A stretch of 64,000 bases of DNA from Ahaetulla prasina (GCF_028640845.1 NC_080540.1:216673300-216737299), one strand, 5' to 3'. Shown: positions 1 through 12,035, counted from the first letter of the stretch. Numbers and translations are program-made. The notes: generated by a model from the letters alone, not told the origin.

Positions 1-162
1 TGGTTCCTGAGTCCCCCATGTTGGCAGAAATGTCATAAGAGGACTTCATACAGTAATGTGGGTCACTAGGATAAAAAGGTCTACAATTCTATTCTCCTGC
101 CAATATCTTGCCAATATCTCTGGATATTATGGCAATGTCCACAGATATTGGATATATCTGTA

Positions 163-525
163 TATCAGGGGTTGCCACAGATATTGTGGCAACCCCTGAG
201 ATATCTGTTCCAATATCTCAGGGGTTGCCACAAAGAAGAGGGAGCAAACTATTCTCCAAAGCACCTGAGGGTAGAACAAGAAGCAATGGGGGGAAACTAA
301 TGAAAGAGAGAAGCAACTTAGAACTAAGGAGAAATTTCCTGACAGTTAGAACAATTAATAAGTGGAACTGCAGAAGTTGTGAATGCTCCAACACTGGAAA
401 TTTTTAAGAAAATGTTGGATAACCATCTGTCTGAGATGGTGTAGGGTTTCCTGTCTGGGCAGGGGGTTGGACTAGAAGGCCTCCAAGGTCCCTTCCAACT
501 CTGTTGTTATAATTTATAGTTATAG
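163..525 (+). mobile_element. CR1 LINE 3' fragment
   Basis: 5'-truncated CR1 retrotransposon. The segment at 296-440 reads as the end of CR1 ORF2 (NLELRRNFLTVRTINKWN, then APTLEIFKK, then DNHLSEMV). It is followed by the short CR1 3' UTR (ggttggactagaaggcctcc). The frame is interrupted, so this is a relic. Its left end is complicated by local inverted copies of the same sequence at 163-233. A copy with the same C-terminus lies at 31500-31822, and another on the minus strand at 1984-2375. Confidence 0.85.
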
Positions 526-832
526 AATATGTGAATCATCTTACTGCCCAGTCTGTAAGACAGGTTTTGGATTCAGTTTTCTCCTCACTCTCTTTGATGT
601 TGAATATTTTTTTTCCTCGGAAGAAAGATGGGGGATGTAGGCAGTTCCAAGGGAAAGGGGGATCTCTTTGGCTAGCCTGGTACAACTCCTCCACAACATT
701 ATTACTGCTGAAAATCTGAACTGGGATTCAGAAACATTGCCAAATTTGGCAATGCCTATAGAATTTGATCTCAAATTCTCCGTGTTGATTTTTTTCTCTA
801 CACTACAGGTTATATAGTAAGGGTAAATCATA
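526..832. other. unassigned spacer
   Basis: Apparently unique, AT-rich sequence between the CR1 fragment and the hAT element. The short open frames on both strands here lack recognisable domains. Confidence 0.5.
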
Positions 833-840
833 CTTGGAAC

Positions 841-1768
841 CAGGGGTGAAATCTAAAAATTTTCCCTACCGGTTCTGTGGGCATGGCTTAATTGGTGGGC
901 ATGGCTTGGTGGTCAGATGACTGGGTGGGCATGGCCAATAACAATAAATAATAACAATAATTAACAAAGTATAAAAACAATAAGAGGTACCAAAAACCAA
1001 CTTTCACACTTTACACATACACAACACAACACAACTGACTCACGCACAATGTAAAAGCAGCAGCACTTCACACTTCACACAGCCACAAAAAGCTCAAAAA
1101 CCAACTTTCACACTTTACACACACACAACTCACACACACACACACACACACACACAATGCCACATACAGCTTTCTGAGATTTGGTGTGTTTGTGTAGTTA
1201 GAGTGAAACACTACAGAAACACACCAAATCTCAGAAAGCTGCACAAAAATTTTATTTTATTATTTCATTTTATTTTATCTTATTGTGGACTTCAAATCCC
1301 AGAGTTCCTCAGCCAGCAAAGCCAGTCAGTTGATCACCGAGGAAATAGATTAGCTAAGCAATTGATTTTGTCTGGCTGAAAGTGAAACTGGGGCTTTCGG
1401 GCTGGAAAAAGAGCCATGCATTCATCAGTAATCAGGTAAGTGCCTTAGAATCTCTACTCTTACTTGTAGAAAACATGTTTTCTACAAGTAAGAGTACAAG
1501 TAAGGTTCTGCTGATGAGGAACTCAGGTGAGATCTTCAGAGGAGACTTTAATTTTTTTTAAAAAAAGTTTAAAGTCTCTGCGGATCTCAGTTTCAGCTGA
1601 AGCAAAACCGGCTTCTAAAAGTAAAAAAACAACAACAAAAAACCTCTGCAGATGGTGCGGCTCAGCAGAGGCAGGAGTGGGGGGGGCAGGGATTTTTTCT
1701 ACCGGTCCTCCGAACCAACAGCCGCCATCGCTACCGAGCCAGTCCGATCCGGGAGCATTTCACCCCTG
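841..1768 (+). mobile_element. non-autonomous hAT transposon, 928 bp
   Basis: The ends are 12-bp terminal inverted repeats (CAGGGGTGAAAT / ATTTCACCCCTG). They are flanked by a perfect 8-bp TSD, cttggaac, at 833-840 and 1769-1776, which is diagnostic of the hAT superfamily. There is no transposase frame, so it must have been moved in trans. Inside are a (CA)n tract (about 1130-1156), an inverted repeat of the agatttggtgtg type (about 1171-1242) and a perfect 42-nt palindrome at 1455-1496. The copy at 7810-8689 has the same architecture. Confidence 0.92.
1130..1156. repeat. (CA)n microsatellite
   Basis: Dinucleotide tract inside the hAT element. The sister element at 7810-8689 has a CA tract at the equivalent place, so it was probably part of the mobile sequence. 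Confidence 0.85.
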
Positions 1769-1983
1769 CTTGGAACTTACATTTGAGGATACACTCCAAC
1801 AAACTATTACACAAAGCTCCTTCTCAATTTTTCAGTATCAGTGTATTATTATTGCTGTTACTTAAGAAGAGTAAGGATCAAATTACTGGATGAAATTAGG
1901 AGTCCATTTCTGATCCATTATATTCTACAGTAGCCAGATAGATGCCTTCTGAAAGCATGCAGCAAAGACATTGATAACGTATA

Positions 1984-2375
1984 ACTTTAATCAAAATAGA
2001 GCTGGAAGGGACCTTGGGAATCTTCTAGTCCAGCTCCCTGCTCAAGCAGCAGAACCTATAGCATTTCTGACAGGTGGCTGTCCGCCTGTTTCCTTAAAAA
2101 CCTCCAGTGTTGGAGCACCCATAACTTCTGAAGGCAAACTGCTCCAATGGTTAATTGTTCTCACTGTTAAGAAATTTCTCCTTAATTCCAGGTTGCTTCT
2201 CTCCTTGATTAGTTTCCATCCATTGCTTCTTCTTCTGCCTTCTGGTCTTTTGGAAAATAAGTTGACCCCCTCTATTTTGTGGCAGCCCTTCAATACTGCT
2301 ATCATGTCACCGCAGTCCTTCTTTTCTCTAGACAAGTCCTACCCAGTTCCTGCAACAGTTCTTCATAACTACCAT
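1984..2375 (-). mobile_element. CR1 LINE 3' fragment, reverse orientation
   Basis: The reverse complement gives the CR1 ORF2 C-terminus (NLELRRNFLTVRTINHWSSL, then APTLEVFK) followed by the CR1 3' end, here read as agctggaagggaccttggg on the plus strand. It extends further 5' (plus-strand right side) than the 163-525 copy. No intact frame. Confidence 0.85.
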
Positions 2376-2635
2376 CCAGTAGTCCATCCTTCAAGCAATG
2401 TGAGTTAAAGATACTGAGCTGTAGCTAGGAGAAGCAGGGGTTCCCTACTCCTAGCATACAGAACAGGAATAAAGATGATAATGAGAGTATGTCTAATATA
2501 CAGCATTTTTGAATCAGTACCAGGGAGAAGCGCCCTTAACCATGGATGCTCACTAAATGGCTATGGATGACTTTGAGCCTCTCTACATCTTTCTCAATCT
2601 AACCACAACAGGTTTGGTGTGGAGAGGGGTGGATG

Positions 2636-2906
2636 CAGGGGTGAAATCTACTCACCTTCCTTACCGGTTCGGAAGTGCACATGCCGCGCGCATCACATGC
2701 ACGCGTAGACCTTCTGCACATGCGCAAAACCTGTGCATGTGCAGAAGGTAAAAAACACATTACTTCCTGGTTAAAACCAGGAAGTAATGACACCCGGACA
2801 GGTGGGCGGAGCTTTGCTCTGCCATCGCTACTGGATCACCGAATGAGCGGTCACAATCGCTAATGGATCGCGCAATCTGGTCCAAACCGGGAGCATTTCA
2901 CCCCTG
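2636..2906 (+). mobile_element. hAT MITE, 271 bp
   Basis: Same CAGGGGTGAAAT...ATTTCACCCCTG ends as the 928-bp element, with a perfect 8-bp TSD ggtggatg at 2628-2635 and 2907-2914. The interior differs and contains a hairpin (acttcctgg/ccaggaagt) plus GC-rich inverted segments around gtgcatgtgc. A related copy in the opposite orientation is at 20853-21079. Confidence 0.92.
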
Positions 2907-2914
2907 GGTGGATG

Positions 2915-3773
2915 GAAGGAGGGAATGCCATCGGGCACTTTGAGGATTTGAAGGGAATGTGAGATATTATTAATTGCAGTAACTTTAAATACTATAAAAT
3001 TATGACAAGCAATATTTTCTCTGTATTTTGGGTACTTAATTTTACCTACAATATTCTTTCTCAATACTTTGATGTTACGAATTATAGTATCTCTCTCTAC
3101 CCAGAAATCTAAAACCATACCTTCACATATAAAATAGATGACTGTGATCCATCCATCCATCCATCCATCCACACACACACACGAACACAGTGTTCTCAAT
3201 AAATCTCATAGTCTTTTAGGAAAAAGTGACCCATTTCATCCCGCTTTCTGTTGCATTTTGAATCAGTTGTAGATGGCACTCCTTCTGTCCTCCATCCTTT
3301 CTCTTCAGTTTTTACAGGGTCGGAATGGATGGACCTGTCAGCTGCCAATTGCTCAGGCTCATGCAGACTGCTTGGGTCAATCAGTGCCAGAGGACAGCAA
3401 CTTCATCAATGCCAGTGGCACGCCAACGTTCAAACCAAAGCTCACATTCCTTGGGGATGTGGATATATTTCTCACTCCAGAATATATGGAGATACACAGA
3501 ATTCTTGCCAACTTCTCTTTGCTGAAACCTGCTGCAGTTTGCCTCTATCAAAAACTACTATTCCCATGCTTGCTTTTTCATAGGGGTTTAAAATATTAGT
3601 GCTCTGAGTCAGAGTGGTATTTCTTCCGGTATCAGAGGTGGTGTGACTTTCATCATCCTCTTCCACCCCTAATAAGCTATGGTGGTGACATAAGCTGCAG
3701 TTGTCACTTCTACTCTCTATTTCTCTGGCTTTTTGTGGTGCTTCCAACTAATGTTAATTTTTGATTATTTAAC
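2915..3773. repeat. spacer with (CCAT)n/(CA)n microsatellite
   Basis: Mostly unique sequence. A compound (CCAT)n-(CA)n tract lies at about 3148-3182. Overlapping short frames at 3251-3600 show no domain, signal peptide or splice context and I do not regard them as genes. Confidence 0.5.
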
Positions 3774-3893
3774 AGCCAGTTTGGTCTAGTGGTTAAAGCA
3801 TCAGGCCAGAAACCAGGAGACCATAGTTCTAATCCTACTTTGGGCATGAAGCCAGCTGGGTGATCTTCGGCCAGTCCCTCTCTCTCTCCAAAA
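3774..3893 (+). mobile_element. tRNA-derived SINE (head region)
   Basis: tRNA-like promoter region: an A-box-like part (agtttggtctagtggttaa) and a B-box-like part (agttctaatcc), then the body (gccagctgggtgatcttcgg). Copies of the same family are found in reverse at 7728-8814 and 33965-34036. The 3' part is lost towards the SPIN insertion. It is a SINE and not a tRNA gene: it lacks a complete cloverleaf and occurs in several diverged copies. Confidence 0.75.
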
Positions 3894-3929
3894 AAGCTTC
3901 CCAAAACATCTGCCAGTCATTGTCTAAGC

Positions 3930-4469
3930 CAGCAGTCCTCAACCTGTGGGTCGCGACCCCGTTGGGGATCGAATGACGATTTGCCAGGGGTCGCCTAAGA
4001 CCATTGGAAAGACCCATATACTTGCGATTCTTCGACTCGCAAGTATATGGGAAGTATACTTGCGAGTCGAAGAATCGCGCTCCAATGGTTGACTCCACAA
4101 GCCAGCTGCAGGCTCTTCAAATCGCTAGCCGAATTCGGCTTCAGGCACGATGAATTAAAAAAGAGAGAAATCTTTGCTCTGATGTCTCCCTCTCAAGCCA
4201 GCTGCAATCACTCCCAATTGCTAGCCTAATCTGGCTTCAGGCGCGATAAACTTAATAGGGGAGGAGTCTCCGCTTTAATGCCTCTGTCCTCAAGGCAATC
4301 ACAAGCAGTTCAGATTGCTAGCCAATACGGCTTCAGGTGCGATAAATTCAAAATGAAAATAATTTTACGGTTGGGGTCGCCACATCGTGGGGAATTGTAT
4401 TAAAGGGGTCACCACATCGTGGGAATTGTATTAAAGGGGTCGCAGCACTATAAAGGTTGAGAACCACTG
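3930..4469 (+). mobile_element. SPIN-type hAT transposon (non-autonomous), 540 bp
   Basis: The 5' end (cagcagtcctcaacctgtgg, then gtcgcgacccc, then ggggtcgcctaagaccattgg) and the 3' end, whose complement begins cagtggttctcaaccttt, match the known SPIN (Space Invader) hAT family. A perfect 8-bp TSD gtctaagc flanks it (3922-3929, 4470-4477). The interior holds a perfect 24-nt inverted repeat (4024-4047 / 4055-4078) and three diverged copies of a roughly 96-bp unit starting near 4098, 4194 and 4291. No transposase is encoded. SPIN elements are known for horizontal spread among squamates and other tetrapods. Confidence 0.9.
4098..4345 (+). repeat. about 96-bp tandem repeat, three diverged units, inside SPIN
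   Basis: Each unit carries the series caagccagctgca / attgctagcc / ggcttcaggcgcgat with substitutions and small indels. Units begin near 4098, 4194 and 4291; the third is incomplete. Confidence 0.75.
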
Positions 4470-4504
4470 GTCTAAGCGGTCGAGGAGGGTAAAACCCTAT
4501 TTGG

Positions 4505-4505
<1 letters not shown>

Positions 4506-4541
<36 letters not shown>
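4506..4541. repeat. (AC)n microsatellite with short (AT)n
   Basis: About 18 AC units followed by atatata. It lies 30 bp downstream of the SPIN element. Confidence 0.95.
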
Positions 4542-4542
<1 letters not shown>

Positions 4543-7500
4543 TATATATACTTAGTGATTATAAAACTGCATTAAAACAGATTCAAAAGGGGTGGATAAA
4601 TGTAGGAGCAAATATTAGAAGGGGATTAAGAATATGTAATTTTTACTTTGGCTACACTTCAGTTGTGCTCATTCCATTCTTTCCCTTGTCTATCTGTGAA
4701 TGGTCATCAATACCTTCCACAAGACTTATCTTGACCTTAGTCTGAAAATATTTGTGTATCCATTGAGTAGATTTTTTTGGAACACAATTCAAGGCTCCGT
4801 AGACACCAAAACCACAACGTTTTCCACATTTTTCACTGACTCCTATCTTTCTTTATACCAGATTGCTAGACTGGGAGGGCGTTACTGCATCCTTGTTCTG
4901 TACATGGGCTTTCCAGGATAATTGTATTGGCAACTTGAGAACAAGATTCTAGATTAGTCTAGACTTTGCTCAGGTCCAACAGGATTCTCGTGTTATATTT
5001 TTAACAAGAGAGACATGTGCCAAACAGTCTAACATCCCTTAAATAACGAATGTGAGTAGGCAGGGATGAATGCACCAGCTGCTTTTCAAGAAATCTGTTA
5101 TTTTCACAGTATGTTCCAAAGACTGTTGAGTTTCCTTGGAAACTTATCAGGGGCTTCTCAGTTCCTCAAGAGGATAATAGTAGCAGCAGACCAGGCTTCA
5201 CCAAATTTGCAACAATTTTAACAAGTTCCTCAGAGCAGAGACCCATCTATCTCTCAATATGCAAAGTGCCAGAGCCTCCTGGTTATTTTCTATCAACAGA
5301 TAACAATTGTGTATTGGATCCAGATTTAATGCTACCTTGAATAGACTCATGGCAAGTAGGGGGGCCAATTATCCATGAATTCTTTAAATGCAACCAATTT
5401 CAGTATACTGCTTCGGTTATCCAACACAGTAATATTGTCTTCCCTCATTGTGCAGGTTGTTGCATCTGTTCTAACAGACATTATGAGGCCCCCAATGATT
5501 CATTTTTGTTCTCTACACAATCTTCACACACACTGTGTTGATCTCTGAATGTTCTTCTTTGAGTCCCCTGACAGAATGGAAAAAGCAAGAGGGACTCTTG
5601 AAGGTGACATTTTCGATTACAGAGTGTCATTTCCAGGAAAATTTCTAGTGTCTCATAACCAGGTGAAGACCTGTTTATCCTTTAAAACAATTCTACAATT
5701 GGCAACTTTTTCACACCTACACTGGCCCTACATTTCCTGTTGTTTCTTATAGGCTTTTATGCTTTGTGATGTTATTTGTATTTATATTCATGTCAGTGAC
5801 TTTGAAAATGTGTTATTTGAAACATTAACAAACAAACAAACAGCATACTGCATAATCCGAGGGTACATCTTAGGCTATGGTCCAAATTTTATAGTACATA
5901 TTGTTGTTGCTTTGGTTTTTTTGTTAGTTTGTTTGTTTTGGGATGCCAACGGGTGCCAAAGTCAAAGGGTGCCTCGCCAGACAAAATAAGCTTGAAACTC
6001 ACAGTGATAAATTAATCAGCATATCTATTTTGTCCCATTAGTTTGGCTCAAATGTACCTTTCATGCTTGCAATATTCCCTTCTATTTTTTTCCCCCTGCC
6101 AAGGCCAAGGTTTAATAGGATATGTCTTGATATTTAAAATGTCAAGCTTGCCTTGGTTCCAAAGAAGTACTTGAGGCAATATGCAACAAGTATATTGTGT
6201 GCACAATGAGATTATAAATGCTAAAGAAGTTCAAGACAACATTAACAGATGTGTAAAAGGACTCGGGTATCACTTTAAAACAGTAATGTTGTCTCTTAGT
6301 GTCAACACTGAAACCTTTGAGTAGTTTTCTTGGTAGTGTTTTGTTTCTGTCTTCTGGGCTACTCTACAACTTTGTTGTGTCCTGGTGGCCTTTTTCAAGT
6401 ATTAACTAAGGCTGTCCTTGATTAACTTCTTGAAAATCTCTCAACATTTTTTTAGGAGCTTTTCTCTTCCTAACCCTATTAAAACCGAGCTTCAAATAAT
6501 GCTTACGGGAGTCAGTTGGTATGCATGTTTGAAAACAATGGAATGGCACAGTTAAGACATAATGATGGAAGCATCAGTCAGTTCTAGTTTTTTTCTCAGC
6601 TCTCTCGTTTTCTAGTCATAAGACTCTTTTTTCTATTTGAGCACCAATTTGATTGCATGTATTTTTAAAATGTTTACAGAAAAGAAGCATTCATTTCCAT
6701 GTGAATTTTACCTATTCAATAGATATGAGTTTTCAGGCATTTTGAATAATTTACATATTTTAGGGGAGCAATTTCCTTTAATATGCTACTGTGAATGCTA
6801 TTTTCATGAATGTGCATATTCCGGTTTGCACTTATTTATACCTTTGAAATGTAGGTTTCTAAGCTAGCATACATATTATTTTCATAACAAATCCATAGGA
6901 AGATTCCATTCTTGCTATAGAACATAAGGGAAGAATGACATAGGCGACATAAATTTCCTATCTTTTGATTGATTTGAGGGTTTATGCCTTTTTTTTAAAA
7001 AGGCAGCTTTTCAGAAAACCCTCTGTCCCTGTTCTTATAGAGGGGGAAAAAATGGCTACAGATGCCACAATATGTAAAAGGGGCAGGTTATTCCTTTTCA
7101 AAGATTCTGGCACAAAATAACATGTGAAACTTGCTCATGCTTTCCTATATCTGTAAATTATGGCATATAGAAAGTTATATCCATGGGCCGATTTCCAACA
7201 AGAGCTATTGCAAGGCTGACATGATTGCATTGTTGAAGTATTTGAAAGACTTCTGCACAAAAGGACACCTCTCCTAGCACAGGATGCGGAAGAATAACCT
7301 TAAATACAAGAAAGCAGATTCTAATGATAGCAACAATTCAACAGTGGAACTGTTACAAAGGTACAAAGGTTTCTTTGATGGTTGCCTTCAAGCAGAAGCT
7401 CCACAGACCTTGGTTGGGTGGTATTTTAATTTAGATTTCTATCCTGAACTCAATGGGATAAATAGTTCCCGCTCTAAGGCTAGTGATTCAAAGGTCTGGA

Positions 7501-7727
7501 TTTCTGAACTAGGATTGATATTAAGATGCTAAAAATCAGATTGGGAAAGCTCTGAACTGATTTAGAGCAAACTAAATCACTTGAACCAACACTCAACCCT
7601 TGTTTCTTCATCTTTTGTCTCCTTATATGAAGTCACAGGTAAGAAAACTCATTCTCAGACCCTCAATTATTATTTTTAAATAAATAATTCTAAGATTATT
7701 ATATCCTTTTCCACCCCCTTCCATTCA
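4542..7727. other. 3.2-kb non-repetitive stretch, no gene seen
   Basis: AT-rich apparently unique DNA. Open frames (4700-4921, 5549-5989, 6637-6867, 7284-7532) are short, low-complexity and without recognisable domains. I see no consistent exon/splice structure and no clear repeats apart from minor A/T homopolymers. Confidence 0.5.
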
Positions 7728-8814
7728 ATCATGTCTGATTTTTGGACACTGCCTGGACAAGTCCCTGAAGTTTTCTTGACAAGGTTTTTCATAAAGGGTT
7801 TGCCCTTACCAGGGGTGAAATCTAAAAATTTTCCCTACCGGTTATGTGGGTGTGGCTTAATTGGTGGGCGTGGCTTGGTGGTCAGGTGACTGGGTGGGCA
7901 TGGCCAATAACAATGAATAATAAAAATAATAAAGTACATAAAACAAGAGGTACCAAAAACCAATTTTCACACTTTACACACACACAACACAACACAACTG
8001 ACTCACACACAATGTAAAAGCAGCTGCACTTCACCCAAAATGGCCCCTGCAATAAGCAGAAACCTCACACAGCCACAAAAAGCCCAAAAATCAACTTTCA
8101 CACTTTACACACACACACACACACACACACACAACACAACACAACTGACTCTTACACACACAAAATGCCACATACAGCTTTGTGAGATTTTTTGTGTTTG
8201 TGTAGTTAGAGTGAAACACTACAGAAACACACCAAATCTCAGAAAGCTGCACAAATATTTTATTTTATTTTATTATTTTATTTTATTTATACTTTTAGAT
8301 AAAAGCAGCTAAATTTAAAACTTCCTTAACTTTAAATTGCTATGTCTAAAAAAAAATAAAACTCCTTAAAAACCCCCAATTAACTATTTTTTTTAAACTC
8401 AATTCAAGGGAAAAGGCAAGCAGATTGAGTTGCTCCCCGATGAGATGGATTGCAGGCAGGCAGATTCAATTGCTAGCTGATGCAATTGATTGCAGCAGCC
8501 GAAGCAAGGCCGGAATAGCGAGAGAGACCAAAAGAAGCAGGAAGCTGCCAAGTAGGCAAGTGGGGACCGGGCGATTGGGTAGGGATGGGCGGGGGGGGGA
8601 GGGATTTTTGCTACTGGTTCTCCGAACTACCCGGCCTCATCGCTACCGGATTGTGCAATCCGGTCCGAACCCGAAGCATTTCACCCCTGGCCCTTACCTT
8701 CCTAGGTCTGAGAGGAATGACTAGCCCAAAGTCACCCAACTGGCTTTGTGCCTAAGGGGGACTAGAATTCATAGTCTCCTGGTTTCGAGCCTGATGCATT
8801 AACCACTATACCAA
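7728..8814 (-). mobile_element. tRNA-derived SINE split by a hAT element
   Basis: On the minus strand the tRNA-like head lies at 8814 down to about 8700 (agccattttggtatagtgg, then gttaatgcatcaggctcg). The body resumes beyond the hAT at 7809-7728 (ctgattttggacactgcctg-like text seen on the plus strand). The 880-bp hAT at 7810-8689 with its 8-bp TSD cuts the SINE in two, so the SINE is older than the hAT. Confidence 0.75.
7810..8689 (+). mobile_element. non-autonomous hAT transposon, 880 bp
   Basis: Ends CAGGGGTGAAAT / ATTTCACCCCTG, with a perfect 8-bp TSD gcccttac at 7802-7809 and 8690-8697. Closely related to the 841-1768 element: same start, same (CA)n interior and same agatttttgtgt/acaccaaatct inverted repeat, but a different A/T-rich middle (about 8250-8400). 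No transposase frame. Confidence 0.92.
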
Positions 8815-9802
8815 AATGGCTTTCCATAGTCTAAGTAGAGACACTTAAATGAAATCTGGTAATGATGATCTGAAAAACTGTTTCCTAAGCAACTTTTGAG
8901 TGAACTTGTCTCTACATTCAAAATGAGACTCAGAAAGGTCTAAATAAAGCCTTCCAAAGAACATCTGGCATTGTAACCAGAATTTTAAAGTTTTGAGAGA
9001 AGATATGCTTGAAGTGTCCTTTTCTTCCAATAGAAAGATGACATATATTTAAAAGAAGCTAAACATGCTTCACTTCATTGGTTCATATTTTATGAATTCT
9101 TAAATATTTGACCCTGTGAAGTTTCAAGTTTTCTCTACCTTCAACACCAGTTATGCTATTTAATTTTTTTAAGTTAATTATGAAGCAGATTTATCTTTTG
9201 CTAAAAATCCTTTGCTATGATAAGGCTATACTAAATAACTCTTTTTATGGGAAAGGAATGGAAGTTGCTTAGTCAGAAAGTTACTCATTTCCTGAAGGAA
9301 TTGTCTATAAAATGTATTGACTCAGCCTCTTCCACTATTCAAACTTCTACATATATAAGTTCTCATCATAACTTCATAGCTCACATTCTAATGAAAAAGT
9401 TCCAGACATGGGTGATTTTTCTATAGCAAAAGCTAGACAATATCTCAAACATTAGTAGTCCTTTCCCTGAATGAACACTCTTTGATGTAGTGATGACAAA
9501 CCTATAACACACATGTCAAAGGTGACACATTAAAATGTTTTGGGTGACACGACAGCAGTCACGAACACCTATTCTCCCTGTTTTATCAAAGAAACTGAAT
9601 GGACACAAAAACAAGAAATGTGAGACCTTGGACCAACAGAGGCTTAAAATGGATTCTTACTATCTATATCAGTGCGTGATCTGGTTACATCCAGAATTGT
9701 AATGGATGGTGACATGAAAGCAAGAGCAACTTGCAAAATGCATTAGGAACATGGGTGTTGCACTATTGTCTTCCAACCGCCCCATGGAGTGGTCGTTTGC
9801 AA
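8815..9802. other. unassigned spacer
   Basis: Apparently unique AT-rich DNA; no gene or clear repeat recognised. Confidence 0.45.
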
Positions 9803-10032
9803 GGTGTGGGCGTGGCTTGCTGGGCACGGTGTGGCTTGGTGGGCGTGGCAGGGGAAGGATACTGCAAAATCCCCATTCCCTCCCCACTCCTGGGGGAAAG
9901 ATATTGCAAAACCTCCATTCCCACCCCACTCTGGGGCCAGCCAGAGGTGGTATTTGCCAGTTCTCTGAACTACTCAAAATTTCCGCTACCAGTTTTCCAG
10001 AACCTGTCAGAACCTGCTGGATTTCACCCTTG
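9803..10032 (+). mobile_element. hAT MITE, left end missing
   Basis: Matches the element at 12889-13180 from the gtgggcgtggcttg region through the end ctggatttcacccttg. No left terminal repeat and no TSD partner for gttcacca (10033-10040) is visible, so the left end is lost or highly diverged. Confidence 0.7.
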
Positions 10033-12035
10033 GTTCACCATCATTGCTTTAAGGAAGTAAAATGAAAGACAGTTTCTATACCCACATTGCAAAGAAAGGG
10101 GTTATTGTTAAAGCTGAGGGCTAATGTGGGAATCTTAATTTTTCAGTGATTCTGCAAGGTTCAGCTTAAGAGATCTTTCTGAATGCAACGGAGGCCTAAA
10201 ATAATTCTTTAAAACCCTGCTAAAAATAATTAATGTCTTAGAATTAAGAACTGGCATGGCCTTTCCAAGCTACCTAATCTAATATTATTTCGTGCAGGAA
10301 ATTCAGGAGATATCTTTTTTTCTTTAGGAATAAAAACCTTAGTGGTGTTTTATTTTATTTATTTATTTATAATTATGTGACTATATATAAACTTGTACGC
10401 TCTCCCGATCGCAGTAGCAACTCCTGAGTGAAGTGGTATAAAAAGTCTTTTTTCAGGTTTGCATTTCACAAAGGGCATTTTGCTCCTGTTTTCCTGACAG
10501 CGTAAGAATGTTCTTTTTATAATTCCACTCATTTCATTCAGCACCACGGTGATGCATTTAAGCCTGCGTATGACTGTGTAATAATGTATAAATCACAATG
10601 GACTATAGGGCCTATTTCTCTCTTATTAAAAAGAAATTTCTGTCATATCAGGGAGCTTGCTGACAAAAGAGTTCTACTGGTAGAATCACTGAGCTCGTAA
10701 GGCCCAGCAACTTCCCACTGCTCGTAAACAAGGAATGGCTCTATTTTTCTGTGAGAATCAGGATTTCATGAGAAAGGAAACGGAGGCAGCATTATTTTAT
10801 ATTAGTGCCAAATTAATGTTGTATCAGCACTAAGCAGCATTCCCCCTGAATCAGCCCCCTCCTCAAATTATATCATGTCAAGGTGGCAATGAAAAATAGG
10901 CCTACTTTTATAGCCTTCCACCAACCCACTTAACTATTTTAAATAGCAACCCTGGAGGAAGGACCATTATTTTCAACGAGAGCTCTTAACTGGGAGATTT
11001 GCAGATATTGTAATTCCACAATGGCATTAAAGCAAACCGATTTTAGCATCCTATGAAGATAGGATTCCTGATTCAAAAAAAAAAAAATCCCTCTCTTATT
11101 TTTTTTTTCCTCAAAGCAACCTGGCGCATTCTAATTTTGTTCTCTCATCTTCACACATAAAATATCATAATTTGTGCTGTGCCATTTCAAATCTTCCCCT
11201 ACTGTGGTGTGCTTTTGTAGGCAACATCTGCAGTTAAGGATGTGCTAAACACTTATTACTGAGATCAAGTGTTTACCTTCCAAAATTTGTCTTCTTTCAT
11301 TCGTTTTTGAAAAGAAAACCCTTCAAGTAATTCCTTATCACCGTACAAATAATGCCCTTGAAAGGTATTATGAGGCTACTCTTTCCTAGAAGAAAAACTA
11401 AATGATCCCAGTGAAACTTAGTTTAGAGTAGGAATGCCTGAAATTGCATCAGAAAGTCCATTATTTGGATGCTGGAAATCACTAACAAGGTTTACACTAA
11501 TGACAATGTTTATTTTAGAGTTACTTATTTCCTTGAAATATAGCCTCTTTTTTTCTCTGTAATAAATTCACTTAATTTTTCCAGGTGGTGTTGCTTGAAT
11601 TTCAGCATGCTAAAATTCAGATATATATTTTTTTAAAAGAGAAATATCCTAAGTATATACAGCTGGGGAAAAACAGCTTATTTTGTATAATTATTTTTCC
11701 TTTTTAGATTAAGTAGAACTTGGTTGAATATTCCTCTATTTTCGTTTTCATGTAAATAGTCATCTTCCGGTTAGTCATTAAAAAACATCTTTCCTTTTGA
11801 ATACTCCATTATGAATTCTTAGCTACTACTTCCCATTCTTTTGGGGATGGGGGCAGTAGAATGTGGGTGAAGAGTTATTAGGGCTGTTGCTATGTTACCA
11901 CAGTATCTCCTCTGCATTGTTACTGTATTTCCTTGCTGCAAAAGACATAAGATGGAAAGCAGCATGCAACGTGACAACTTTAAAATTCCAGGCACCAGCT
12001 TAGGGCATCAATATCCACCACAGCTTCAGAGATAT
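10033..12035. other. 2-kb non-repetitive stretch; candidate conserved noncoding DNA
   Basis: No transposon ends, SINE heads or microsatellites beyond short homopolymers (for example A13 near 11077). There are no plausible exons: the frames present are short and without domains. The section 10560-11300 is compositionally balanced and rich in TAAT/ATTA-like words, as conserved noncoding elements often are, but that is only an impression. Confidence 0.4.

Noticed and set aside
3774..3893. tRNA gene
   Set aside because: A- and B-box-like sequences are present, but the cloverleaf is incomplete and the sequence continues into a SINE body that recurs elsewhere in the window. The same applies to 19692, 39213 and 47330.
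4098..4345. CRISPR-like array
   Set aside because: Three diverged 96-bp units with no constant repeat/variable spacer pattern, inside a SPIN transposon of a vertebrate genome.
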